Source: DATILI01 sp035476635 (lineage in GTDB: Bacteria; Pseudomonadota; Gammaproteobacteria; Burkholderiales; Burkholderiaceae_C). Taken from it: DNA of 30,058 nt. The notes beneath the pieces were generated by a model that worked only from the letters and a program-made list of their open reading frames with translations, did not search any database and was not told where the DNA came from. Both the position numbers and the translations under genes were made by a program. The stretch's first letter is position 1; the number at the start of each line of letters is the position of its first letter. Positions 23,464 to 30,058 of this stretch are shown here, one piece after another. The stretch is taken from the NCBI GenBank assembly GCA_035476635.1, contig DATILI010000174.1, positions 1 through 30,058 on the forward strand, read 5' to 3'.

Positions 23464-25319
23464 GCCTCCAGCTTCTTGGCGCCGATGCCGCTGATGCCTT
23501 GCAGGTCGGCCAGGCTTTGCGGCGCGCGCTCGGCAATGGCCGCCAGCGTGGCATCGTGAAAAATCACGTAAGCCGGCAGGTTGTGCTCGCGCGCCACTTC
23601 GGCGCGCCAGGCCTTGAGATTGATGAAGCGGGCCTGGGCGTCAACACCCAGGCTCGCTGCAGCAGGGGCTGCGACCCCGGTCGCGCGGCGCGTGCGCTTG
23701 GGTGCGGCGGGCGCCGACACCGATTCGCGCAGTTGTACCGCCACCTCGCCCTTGAGCACCGCGCGCGAGCCTTCGGTCAGGCACAGGGTGTCGAAGCTAT
23801 GGCCGCTGTCCAGCGACACCTTGTGCAGCCCCACGGCGCCGGTTGCGATGAGCTGGCGCAGCACGCCGCGCAACTGCGCCTCGCTCAACTCGGCGCCCAG
23901 GCCGAACGTGCTCAGGCTCTCGTGCCCGAACTGCGCCACCTTCTCGGTCTTCTTGCCGCGCACGATGTCCATCAGGTGCCCGGCGCCAAAGCTGATGCCG
24001 CTGGCCTGCTGCACGCGGTAGATGGTGGACAGCAGCTTGCGCGCCGCGTCGGTGCCGTCCCATACGGCGGGCGGGCTCAGGCAGTTGTCGCAATTGCCGC
24101 AGGGCTCGGACTTTTCGCCGAAATAGCCCAGGAGCCGAACACGCCGGCAGTCCGTGGCCTCGGCCAGCGCAAGCAACGCATCGAGCTTGCCGCGCATCAC
24201 CTGCTTGAATTCCTCGTTGGCCGGGCTTTCGTCGATCATGCGCCGCTGGTTCACCACGTCCTGCAGGCCGTAGGCCATCCAGGCGTCGGCGGGAGCGCCA
24301 TCGCGGCCCGCACGGCCGGTCTCCTGGTAGTAGCCCTCGATGTTCTTGGGCATGTCCATGTGGGCAACGAAGCGCACGTCAGGCTTGTCGATGCCCATGC
24401 CAAAGGCGATGGTGGCCACCATCACGATGCCTTCCTCGCGCAGGAAGCGGTCCTGGTTGGCCTGGCGCACGGCGGTGTCGAGGCCGGCGTGGTAGGGCAG
24501 TGCGCGGATGCCGGCTTCGCTCAGGGTCTGCGCGATGTCCTCCACCCGCTTGCGCGATTGGCAATACACCACGCCGGCATCGCCCTCGTGCTCGCGCTCG
24601 ATGAAGCGCATCAGTTGCGTGGTGGCGTCCTTCTTCTCGACCAGGCGATAGCGAATGTTGGGCCGGTCGAAGCTGCTGACGAAGTGCTGCGCATCTTCGA
24701 GCTGCAGCCGCTCCACGATGTCGGCGCGCGTGATGGCGTCGGCCGTGGCGGTGAGCGCCACGCGCGGCACGCTGGCGTAGCGCTCGTGCAGCACCGTCAG
24801 CGCGCGGTACTCGGGGCGGAAGTCGTGGCCCCACTGGCTCACGCAATGCGCCTCGTCAATGGCAAACAGGCTCAAACTCGAGCGCTGGTACATGCGGTCC
24901 AGCAGGCCGAGAAAGCGCGGCGTGGTGACCCGCTCGGGCGCCGCATACAGCAGCGTGATCTCGCCGCGCAGCAGGCGCTGCTCGACTTGCGACGCCTCTT
25001 CCATCGTCAGCGTGGAGTTGAGGAACGCGGCTTCCACGCCCGCCTCATGCAACGCGCCGACCTGGTCGTGCATCAGCGCGATCAGCGGCGAGACGACGAT
25101 GGCCACGCCGTGGCCGGCCTGCTGGCGCGCGATCGCCGGGATCTGGTAGCACAGCGACTTGCCGCCGCCCGTGGGCATCAGCACCAGCGCATCGCCGCCG
25201 GCGATCACCTGGTCGACGATGGCAGCCTGCGGGCCCCGAAATTGCTCGTAGCCGAAGACTTGGCTGAGGATTGCGCGGGGGGCGGGGGAAAGAGAAGGAG
25301 AGGCCAAGGTGCTATGCAT
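23427..25319 (-). CDS. recQ: ATP-dependent DNA helicase RecQ
   Basis: This 630-residue 3'-5' DNA helicase acts in recombination and fork repair. Walker A is LMPTGGGKS (Lys54), and the DEAH box is at residues 155-158 followed by CVSQWGHDFRPEY. Motif VI is QETGRAGRDG. The RecQ C-terminal zinc site shows four cysteines (CRRVRLLGYFG...CGNCDNC). A C-terminal HRDC domain ends the protein (about 555-625, with ISGIGAKKLEAYG). Length fits RecQ. A rhodanese gene lies 11 bp upstream on the same strand. The start at 25319 lacks a strong ribosome site, consistent with coupling. Confidence 0.96.
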   Translation of the reverse strand: MHSTLASPSLSPAPRAILSQVFGYEQFRGPQAAIVDQVIAGGDALVLMPTGGGKSLCYQIPAIARQQAGHGVAIVVSPLIALMHDQVGALHEAGVEAAFLNSTLTMEEASQVEQRLLRGEITLLYAAPERVTTPRFLGLLDRMYQRSSLSLFAIDEAHCVSQWGHDFRPEYRALTVLHERYASVPRVALTATADAITRADIVERLQLEDAQHFVSSFDRPNIRYRLVEKKDATTQLMRFIEREHEGDAGVVYCQSRKRVEDIAQTLSEAGIRALPYHAGLDTAVRQANQDRFLREEGIVMVATIAFGMGIDKPDVRFVAHMDMPKNIEGYYQETGRAGRDGAPADAWMAYGLQDVVNQRRMIDESPANEEFKQVMRGKLDALLALAEATDCRRVRLLGYFGEKSEPCGNCDNCLSPPAVWDGTDAARKLLSTIYRVQQASGISFGAGHLMDIVRGKKTEKVAQFGHESLSTFGLGAELSEAQLRGVLRQLIATGAVGLHKVSLDSGHSFDTLCLTEGSRAVLKGEVAVQLRESVSAPAAPKRTRRATGVAAPAAASLGVDAQARFINLKAWRAEVAREHNLPAYVIFHDATLAAIAERAPQSLADLQGISGIGAKKLEAYGSDVLRVCSG

Positions 25320-25330
25320 TCAATCTGCGC

Positions 25331-25723
25331 CTACATCTGTTCCCATGGCAGCTTGTCGTGGCGCCAGCCGTTGAGCGTTGAGCGGCGAAACTGCGCGTCC
25401 AGGTCACCCTCGAAGCCGTGCACCACATTCACCACATCGGTGAAGCCGGCGGTTTCGAGCACCTTGCCGGCATCGCCCGAACGCTTGCCGCTGCGGCAGA
25501 TCAGCACCACGGTCCGGTCCTTGGCACCGGCTTCGCGTTCCACGGCGGTGCAAAACTGGGCGGGGTCGGGTGTCAGGTCGGGGTATTCGTACCAGGGTAT
25601 GTTTTCCACGCCCGGCGGGCGGCCCACATAGAGCGACTCGATCTCCATGCGCACATCCACGAACAAGGCGTCGGGCTGTTGCTGGAGCAGGGCCCAAGCC
25701 TCTTGGGGGAGCAGGTTTCTCAT
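25331..25723 (-). CDS. Rhodanese-like domain protein
   Basis: The ATG at 25723 gives a 130-residue single-domain rhodanese; a start further upstream would add a non-family tail. The active-site loop is CRSGKR (Cys76), preceded by the VDVR strand motif (residues 22-25). Such proteins carry a cysteine persulfide for sulfur transfer or bind phosphoryl compounds. There is no signal peptide. It sits 11 bp before recQ in the same direction, so the two are probably co-transcribed, although no functional link is known. Confidence 0.92.
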   Translation of the reverse strand: MRNLLPQEAWALLQQQPDALFVDVRMEIESLYVGRPPGVENIPWYEYPDLTPDPAQFCTAVEREAGAKDRTVVLICRSGKRSGDAGKVLETAGFTDVVNVVHGFEGDLDAQFRRSTLNGWRHDKLPWEQM

Positions 25724-25829
25724 GGGGGCTATTGTCGGGCAAACGCTATGCGCGGCTGCCGGCCGCGGCGTGAGCCCCAAACATCAAAAATTGTTAACTG
25801 CATTGGCTTGAACGCAACGACGGCTTGTA

Positions 25830-26603
25830 ATGGCTCGCATGAGAGCAGCCGATCTGAGCGCGCTTGCAGAGATTGCGCTGTCTGCGACCGGCGTCAAGAC
25901 AGCCTCTGATTTCGAGACATGGTGCCGGACAGAAGTTCGCAGGCTCGTGCCCTATGGAACGCTGCTGTGCGTTGCAGGGCAAGTGCACGCCGGGTTGATC
26001 GTCATCGATGCCTTGTACCCGATCGACTATCCCGCGGAGTATCTGGTGCATATCCAGCGGCAAGCGCCTTTAACGGACAGGCGCGTTATCGCAACCTGGC
26101 TGGCAACGCGCCAGCCGCAGATTGTGGTCAAGGAAACGGCCGAGCAAAGTCTTTCGCCGCTTGAGCTGCGAGAGTTCAGCTTGTTCGAGCTACGAAACAT
26201 TGCTGCCCACGGCGTGATTGAGCCGGACGCATGCCAGGCCACCTATTTTTCCTTCTCGCGGATGCCTGAGCCACTGCTGCCGGACATCGGCTTGCGTCTG
26301 TCGCTAGTTGTTCCTTACCTGCACCAGACGTTCTGCAACGTGCGGGCGCAGCAAATCGCTACGCGATCGACTTCCGATCGATCACGGCTGACAGAACGTG
26401 ACTATCAAGTGCTGCGCGGATTCATGCTGGGAATGACGAACGCGGAAATCGCGAAGCAAGTTCATCGCAGCCCGCACACCATCAAGCATCAAATCGCCGC
26501 GCTTATGCATAAGCTGGGAACGAGCAACCGAACCGAGACGGTGGCCAAGGCGATGTCCATGGGCATCGTGATCCCGACGGCCGTGCGGACCAACGCGAAA
26601 TAG
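25830..26603 (+). CDS. LuxR-family transcriptional regulator
   Basis: This 257-residue protein has a C-terminal LuxR/NarL helix-turn-helix at about 187-250, seen as LTERDYQVLRGFMLGMTNAEIA, then RSPHTIKHQIAALMHKLGT. The N-terminal part (about 1-175) is reminiscent of the EpsA-like regulators that accompany exopolysaccharide or exosortase loci in betaproteobacteria. It carries no receiver domain and no obvious acyl-homoserine-lactone site. It precedes the secreted-protein cluster on the same strand by 86 bp, so it is a candidate regulator of that cluster. Gene assignment is firm; subfamily and role are inference. Confidence 0.88.
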   Translation: MARMRAADLSALAEIALSATGVKTASDFETWCRTEVRRLVPYGTLLCVAGQVHAGLIVIDALYPIDYPAEYLVHIQRQAPLTDRRVIATWLATRQPQIVVKETAEQSLSPLELREFSLFELRNIAAHGVIEPDACQATYFSFSRMPEPLLPDIGLRLSLVVPYLHQTFCNVRAQQIATRSTSDRSRLTERDYQVLRGFMLGMTNAEIAKQVHRSPHTIKHQIAALMHKLGTSNRTETVAKAMSMGIVIPTAVRTNAK

Positions 26604-26656
26604 GCCCGTTCGGGCTATTGAGCGTCTGCGAGGTGCTGCATAGCATCGAGAGACGC
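26604..26656 (+). terminator. Hairpins after the LuxR gene
   Basis: GCCC-GTTC-GGGC (26604-26615) forms a small stem. A larger nested structure follows: GCGTCT (26622-26627) pairs with AGACGC (26651-26656) around an inner TGCT-GCAT-AGCA stem, and pyrimidine-rich sequence comes next. It could end the luxR transcript or act as a leader element for the next operon. Confidence 0.35.
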
Positions 26657-26689
26657 TTTCAGTCTTCTTTTCTTTCTGGGGAATAGATC

Positions 26690-27817
26690 ATGCCGAAACC
26701 TCGTTTTGCAGCAGGTTGGCTTCGCCATGTCCGCCTCCTGATCGGCTTGAAGCTCGCGATGCTCCTGGCTCTTTGGAGCGGCGCTTCATTCGCGCAAACC
26801 CTGGTGGAGATTCGGCCCATCACCGCCGGAAACGCCTCGGGCGCCCTGTCGTCACCACAGTACATGGTCGATGGCGATCCAAATACCTTGTGGAATTCCG
26901 GTGGCCCGCCAACCCAGTGGATTGACATCGATCTCCAGCGAGACCGCCAAGTCATGCAAATTCACCTGTTGACCGCGCAGGCGCCGAATGGGCCAACGAA
27001 TCACAACGTCTATGGCCGTACGCAAGCCGGCCAATGGGTTGGTCTTGGCATCCTGTCTGGATACACAAGCGACAACCAATGGCTCACTTTGGAAGTTCCA
27101 CCCAGCATACCGATTCGCTACGTCATTGTTCAGACCACCGGGGGACCTTCATGGGTGGCGTGGCGGGAAATCAAGGTGTTCGAGGGACTGCAGCCGCATC
27201 AGCGGGGTGATGTCGTGGGGCGCGACCTGGCTTTCACCGGTTTAGGTTCTATCGGGCATCTGGGACTCTGGGACGGACAACAAGTGTTTGAAGTTTTGAA
27301 TGAACCGACGGTGGTTCAAGCGAACACCTATGACAACTTTGCTGCGCGATCCAAAACCTGGGACCCAATCTACACAAAAATTCCCAGCTTTAGTGTTCGT
27401 ACGTGTTTCATAAAATTTTGTTTTTGGCGAACGAACTCATCGGACAGGGTTCTACTCGAGTCGCGGCGGGCCATAGCGGCCAGGGCCGAACAAATTCGCG
27501 CTATTGGTGCGACGTACACCCTTATTCCCGCAAAGGTCCAATATGCTCTTCCGGAAATGTCTGATCCGGCCGATAGGACGGCTTTCAAACCGGCCGTCCA
27601 AGGCGTATATCGCAGCGACGCGTACATACTTGACATCTTCGGATTTACTAACGTTCCGAATGGGCCGTATTGGATGTGGTACATGGGTACCAACTTCCCC
27701 GTGGAACGCGTTGTCACTGGGGATCCGCCGTCCTGGGCAACCAACATCAAGAACTTGCATCAGGGCGTCATACTGCCCCTCGCCATCTATCAAAAAATCA
27801 AGGCATTCACACCATGA
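26690..27817 (+). CDS. Secreted protein: discoidin-like domain plus possible permuted NlpC/P60-like domain
   Basis: This 375-residue protein has a signal peptide ending near SFAQ (about residue 36). Residues about 38-168 resemble an F5/8 type C (discoidin) domain: YMVDGDPNTLWNSGG, then QWIDIDLQ and a final VAWREIKVFEG. Residues 172-375 begin RGDVVGRD and contain SIGHLGLWDG (His190) and VFEVL. That pattern matches YiiX/LRAT-like, circularly permuted NlpC/P60 folds. The later YRSDAYILDIFG (Ser309) aligns with the place where YiiX-type proteins carry the nucleophilic cysteine, so it may be degenerate or serine-based. Cys239 and Cys244 are the only other nearby cysteines. A GGGGA ribosome site precedes the ATG. 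Its stop overlaps the next start (ATGA). Confidence 0.8.
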   Translation: MPKPRFAAGWLRHVRLLIGLKLAMLLALWSGASFAQTLVEIRPITAGNASGALSSPQYMVDGDPNTLWNSGGPPTQWIDIDLQRDRQVMQIHLLTAQAPNGPTNHNVYGRTQAGQWVGLGILSGYTSDNQWLTLEVPPSIPIRYVIVQTTGGPSWVAWREIKVFEGLQPHQRGDVVGRDLAFTGLGSIGHLGLWDGQQVFEVLNEPTVVQANTYDNFAARSKTWDPIYTKIPSFSVRTCFIKFCFWRTNSSDRVLLESRRAIAARAEQIRAIGATYTLIPAKVQYALPEMSDPADRTAFKPAVQGVYRSDAYILDIFGFTNVPNGPYWMWYMGTNFPVERVVTGDPPSWATNIKNLHQGVILPLAIYQKIKAFTP

Positions 27818-28947
27818 CCTTCAAGAAAAAATGGTGGGTAGCTGCAACCGTCGCTGCCGTATGCTTGGTCGCGATTGGCTGCTATGTGCTTCTAGGGCGG
27901 GGCATGCCTTCAGATAACAAGGCTAAGAATGGAGGGGGCGCCACACAAAGGCCAAGCAGCTCAGTCAGTGGGTTTGGCGGGGCCAGCGGGCTCGACCTGC
28001 CCACCCAGGCGCAACGCAGTGCAGAATCCTCGCGATTGTGGGCGGAATACCGGGCGTCCAAAGTTGGAAACGCTTCGGCCGGGAGTGAAATTATCGGCAC
28101 CATCGCTGCCATCGGGTTTCTTTCGAGCACGCGCGCCAGCGTCGACGAAGTTCTCTCTCTGCTCAAATCCAACGTCTCCAAGGAAGAAAAGGTTGAGCTA
28201 CTCCGCTTACTCGGAAGAAATCTCTACTGGGACACCAAAGATCCATCAATTCGGGCCGATATTGCGCGGGCTCTATCCGCCACTGCGTTGGAGTTCGATG
28301 ACAAAGATGTCGTTAATGCTGCCACCTTGGTGTATACGCGGCTCGGGTATTTCCCCAACTCCTTGGCGATCCTGGATCGTGCTTACAAGTTAGATGCGAT
28401 CTCGCGACAAGACCATTACGGTGAGATGGCGCATATGTTAATGAGTGCTCCGTCAATGGACCAGTTGGTCCTGCTTCGAAACATGGAGGATGGCAAGAAT
28501 GACTTTTCCCGCGATGTACTGGTTGGCACACTTGCAAACAAAAATGCTGCGCTATCTCTTTCGCCCGAGGTCCAGGCTGCGGCTGCGACCTTGCTTGCGA
28601 AATGGGAGCCTGACCTAGGAACTGGGTTCGGCACAGTGTCAGCAATAATTTGGGAGCATTGGCTCGATGCGAGCGTGACCTTAAATGCCAAACTTTCCGG
28701 AGAGCCGGAAAGAGCTACCATGGCCAAACTACTCAAAGTTGACGAAACAGCGGATCCCCGCAAGCTGATAATTGCGCTGTGGAACGAACCTTCGGCGGAG
28801 GTTGTTAGAGCAGCGTTTGACAGAGGGACCTTGGCCAAGATCGACGCGAAGGTCGCTGCCTATGGGGTCAGCAATCCTCATAGAGGAGATATTCAGGAAG
28901 ACGTGCAAACTGCGCGGCGCAATCTCGCGAGCGTGAAGCAAAAGTGA
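27814..28947 (+). CDS. Membrane-anchored protein of unknown function (paralogue 1)
   Basis: The ATG at 27814 overlaps the stop of the secreted-protein gene (ATGA), giving 377 residues. After KKK, a membrane anchor lies at about 7-27 (WVAATVAAVCLVAIGCYVLL), then a Gly/Ser-rich linker. A helical domain of about 300 residues (from AQRSAESSRLWAEYRASK) follows and looks repeat-like, resembling short TPR- or HEAT-like helices (for example IRADIARALSATAL, NAATLVYTRLGYF). The predicted topology is periplasmic. I recognise no named family. It is closely related to the gene that follows. Low GC bias relative to upstream genes hints at transfer. Translational coupling suggests stoichiometric production with the secreted protein. 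Confidence 0.85.
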   Translation: MTFKKKWWVAATVAAVCLVAIGCYVLLGRGMPSDNKAKNGGGATQRPSSSVSGFGGASGLDLPTQAQRSAESSRLWAEYRASKVGNASAGSEIIGTIAAIGFLSSTRASVDEVLSLLKSNVSKEEKVELLRLLGRNLYWDTKDPSIRADIARALSATALEFDDKDVVNAATLVYTRLGYFPNSLAILDRAYKLDAISRQDHYGEMAHMLMSAPSMDQLVLLRNMEDGKNDFSRDVLVGTLANKNAALSLSPEVQAAAATLLAKWEPDLGTGFGTVSAIIWEHWLDASVTLNAKLSGEPERATMAKLLKVDETADPRKLIIALWNEPSAEVVRAAFDRGTLAKIDAKVAAYGVSNPHRGDIQEDVQTARRNLASVKQK

Positions 28948-30058
28948 TGCTGTCGCGTGTCGTGTCCAATGGCAATTCCAGGAAAAAATGGTGGGCAGCT
29001 GCTGTCATCGCTGCCGCGTGCTTGGTCGCGATGGGCTCCTATGTTTTTTTAGGGCAGAGCATATCTTCAGCTACCAAGACGAAGAATGCTAGGGATGCCA
29101 CGCTCGGGCCAAGCAGCGCGGTCAGTGGGTTTGGCGGGGCTCGTGGGCTGGACATGCCAACCCAGGCGCAACGCAGCGCAGAATCCTCTCGTTTGTGGAC
29201 GGACTACCGAGCCTCCAAGGTAGGAAGCGGCGCGGCCGGGAGCGACATCATCGGCACCATCGCCGCTATAGGCTTTCTGCCGAGTACACGAGCCAACGTC
29301 GATGAGGCTCTCTCGCTACTCAAATCCAATATCACCAAGGAGGAAAAAGTCGACCTGCTGCGCCTGCTCGGGGTCAATCTCTACTGGGACACAAAAGACC
29401 CATCGATTCGGGCCGATATTGCTCGGATTTTGTCCGCCACTGCGTTGGAGTCCGATGACAAAGACATCATTAACGCAGCCACCCTGGTGTATACCCGACT
29501 CGGTTATTTCCCCAACTCCTTGGCGGTTCTGGATCGTGCTTATAAGTTGGGGGCGATCACTCAGCAAGATCACTATGGCGAGATGGCGCACATGTTTCCG
29601 TTTGCCCCGTCGGCAGATCAATTGATGTTGATTCGAAACATAGAGGCTGGAAAAAATGACTTTTCCCGCGATGTGTTGGTAGGCAGACTTGCGAACCCGC
29701 TATTCACGTCATGCCTTTCACCTGATGTGCAGGCGTCAGCTGTGTCGCTGCTTGCAAAGTGGGAACCCGACTTAGGCGATCCGCATAGCGGTTTCGGCGG
29801 CGTCGAGGCAACGATATGGCAGCATTGGCTTGGTGCCAGCGTGGCGTTGAATGCCCAGCTTTCCGGCGAACCGGAAAGAGCGGCCATGGCCAAGCTGCTC
29901 AAAGTGGATGAGGCCGCAGATCCGCGCAAGCTGATCGCTGCGCTATGGACGGAACCCTCGGCTGAGATTGTCAAAGCTGCGTTTGACAGAGGGACCTTGG
30001 CCAGAATAGATGCGAAGGTTGCTGCCTATGGGGTAAGCAATCCGAACATTGAGGAGTT
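27820..30058 (+). repeat. Tandem gene duplication of about 1.1 kb
   Basis: Paralogues 1 and 2 are head-to-tail copies with high similarity over nearly their whole length. Blocks such as the one beginning CAGTGGGTTTGGCGGGGC occur in both at matching positions. The copies have diverged by many substitutions and a small indel, so the duplication is not recent. Confidence 0.85.
28947..30058 (+). CDS. Membrane-anchored protein of unknown function (paralogue 2, 3' truncated by window edge)
   Basis: The frame is open from ATG 28947 to the end of the window (370 codons). The start overlaps the preceding stop by one base (TGATG), a coupled arrangement. The N-terminus (RKKWWAAAVIAAACLVAMGSY) forms a membrane anchor. 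The rest repeats the architecture of paralogue 1, including GFGG, AQRSAESSRLW, YWDTKDPSIRADIARILSATAL and GEPERAAMAKLLKVDE. By eye most residues match paralogue 1, with local differences near FAPSADQL, PLFTSCLSPD and a short GDPHSG insertion. About 20 C-terminal residues of paralogue 1 are not reached here. Its function is unknown. Confidence 0.88.
   Translation, partial: MLSRVVSNGNSRKKWWAAAVIAAACLVAMGSYVFLGQSISSATKTKNARDATLGPSSAVSGFGGARGLDMPTQAQRSAESSRLWTDYRASKVGSGAAGSDIIGTIAAIGFLPSTRANVDEALSLLKSNITKEEKVDLLRLLGVNLYWDTKDPSIRADIARILSATALESDDKDIINAATLVYTRLGYFPNSLAVLDRAYKLGAITQQDHYGEMAHMFPFAPSADQLMLIRNIEAGKNDFSRDVLVGRLANPLFTSCLSPDVQASAVSLLAKWEPDLGDPHSGFGGVEATIWQHWLGASVALNAQLSGEPERAAMAKLLKVDEAADPRKLIAALWTEPSAEIVKAAFDRGTLARIDAKVAAYGVSNPNIEE

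Noticed and set aside
23400..25631. 743-residue plus-strand frame across recQ
   Set aside because: It is antisense to a fully motif-supported RecQ and has no recognisable domain or ribosome site.
27670..27813. Upstream extension of paralogue 1 inside the secreted-protein gene
   Set aside because: ATG 27814 overlaps the previous stop and matches the N-terminus of paralogue 2, so the extension is only open frame.
29302..29974. Short frames on both strands at the right edge
   Set aside because: They overlap the continuous frame from 28947 that matches paralogue 1 along its length.
1..30058. CRISPR array, tRNA, rRNA, insertion sequence, phage integration site
   Set aside because: No regularly spaced repeats, cloverleaf-like sequences, transposase or integrase motifs were noticed on reading both strands; a tRNAscan or CRISPR finder run would settle it.

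Overview
The window is about 30 kb of GC-rich bacterial chromosome. It most resembles a Burkholderiales betaproteobacterium, probably Comamonadaceae (Variovorax/Polaromonas/Rhodoferax-like). The evidence is a Bug-type periplasmic receptor divergent from a LysR regulator, five LysR regulators in total, GTP-dependent PEP carboxykinase, and the protein styles overall. The genus is an inference. No rRNA, tRNA, CRISPR array, transposase or integrase was seen.

Region 1 to 13.3 kb is a metabolic and regulatory mosaic. It opens with the 3' end of a molybdenum hydroxylase large subunit. Then come an SDR oxidoreductase divergent from a LysR regulator, a flavodoxin-fold NAD(P)H oxidoreductase, and an exported caspase-like protein carrying nine exact 23-residue MORN repeats. 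A D-amino acid dehydrogenase (dadA) is divergent from an ArgP-like LysR. Next are a small exported protein, a TetR regulator, a universal stress protein, a metallophosphoesterase and a small ORF. The block ends with a Tat-type Bug receptor divergent from a LysR gene, with a textbook T-N11-A palindrome between them, and a further convergent LysR.

Region 13.4 to 25.8 kb is mostly housekeeping. It holds a two-helix membrane protein, a strong bidirectional terminator, pckG (gluconeogenesis), a 47-residue membrane protein, and a CSS-type EAL phosphodiesterase for cyclic di-GMP. After these come an overlapping mechanosensitive-channel/thioesterase pair, threonine ammonia-lyase, a metallo-beta-lactamase-fold hydrolase followed directly by a LysR gene, and a rhodanese-recQ pair.

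Region 25.8 kb to the end looks accessory. Codon use is visibly less GC-biased. A LuxR-type regulator precedes a translationally coupled cluster. The first gene of the cluster is a secreted protein with a discoidin-like (F5/8 type C) domain and what looks like a circularly permuted NlpC/P60-like domain. It is followed by two tandem, closely related membrane-anchored proteins of unknown function, the second cut by the window edge. This cluster is the best candidate here for an undescribed system; a secreted effector with duplicated partner or immunity proteins is one testable reading.
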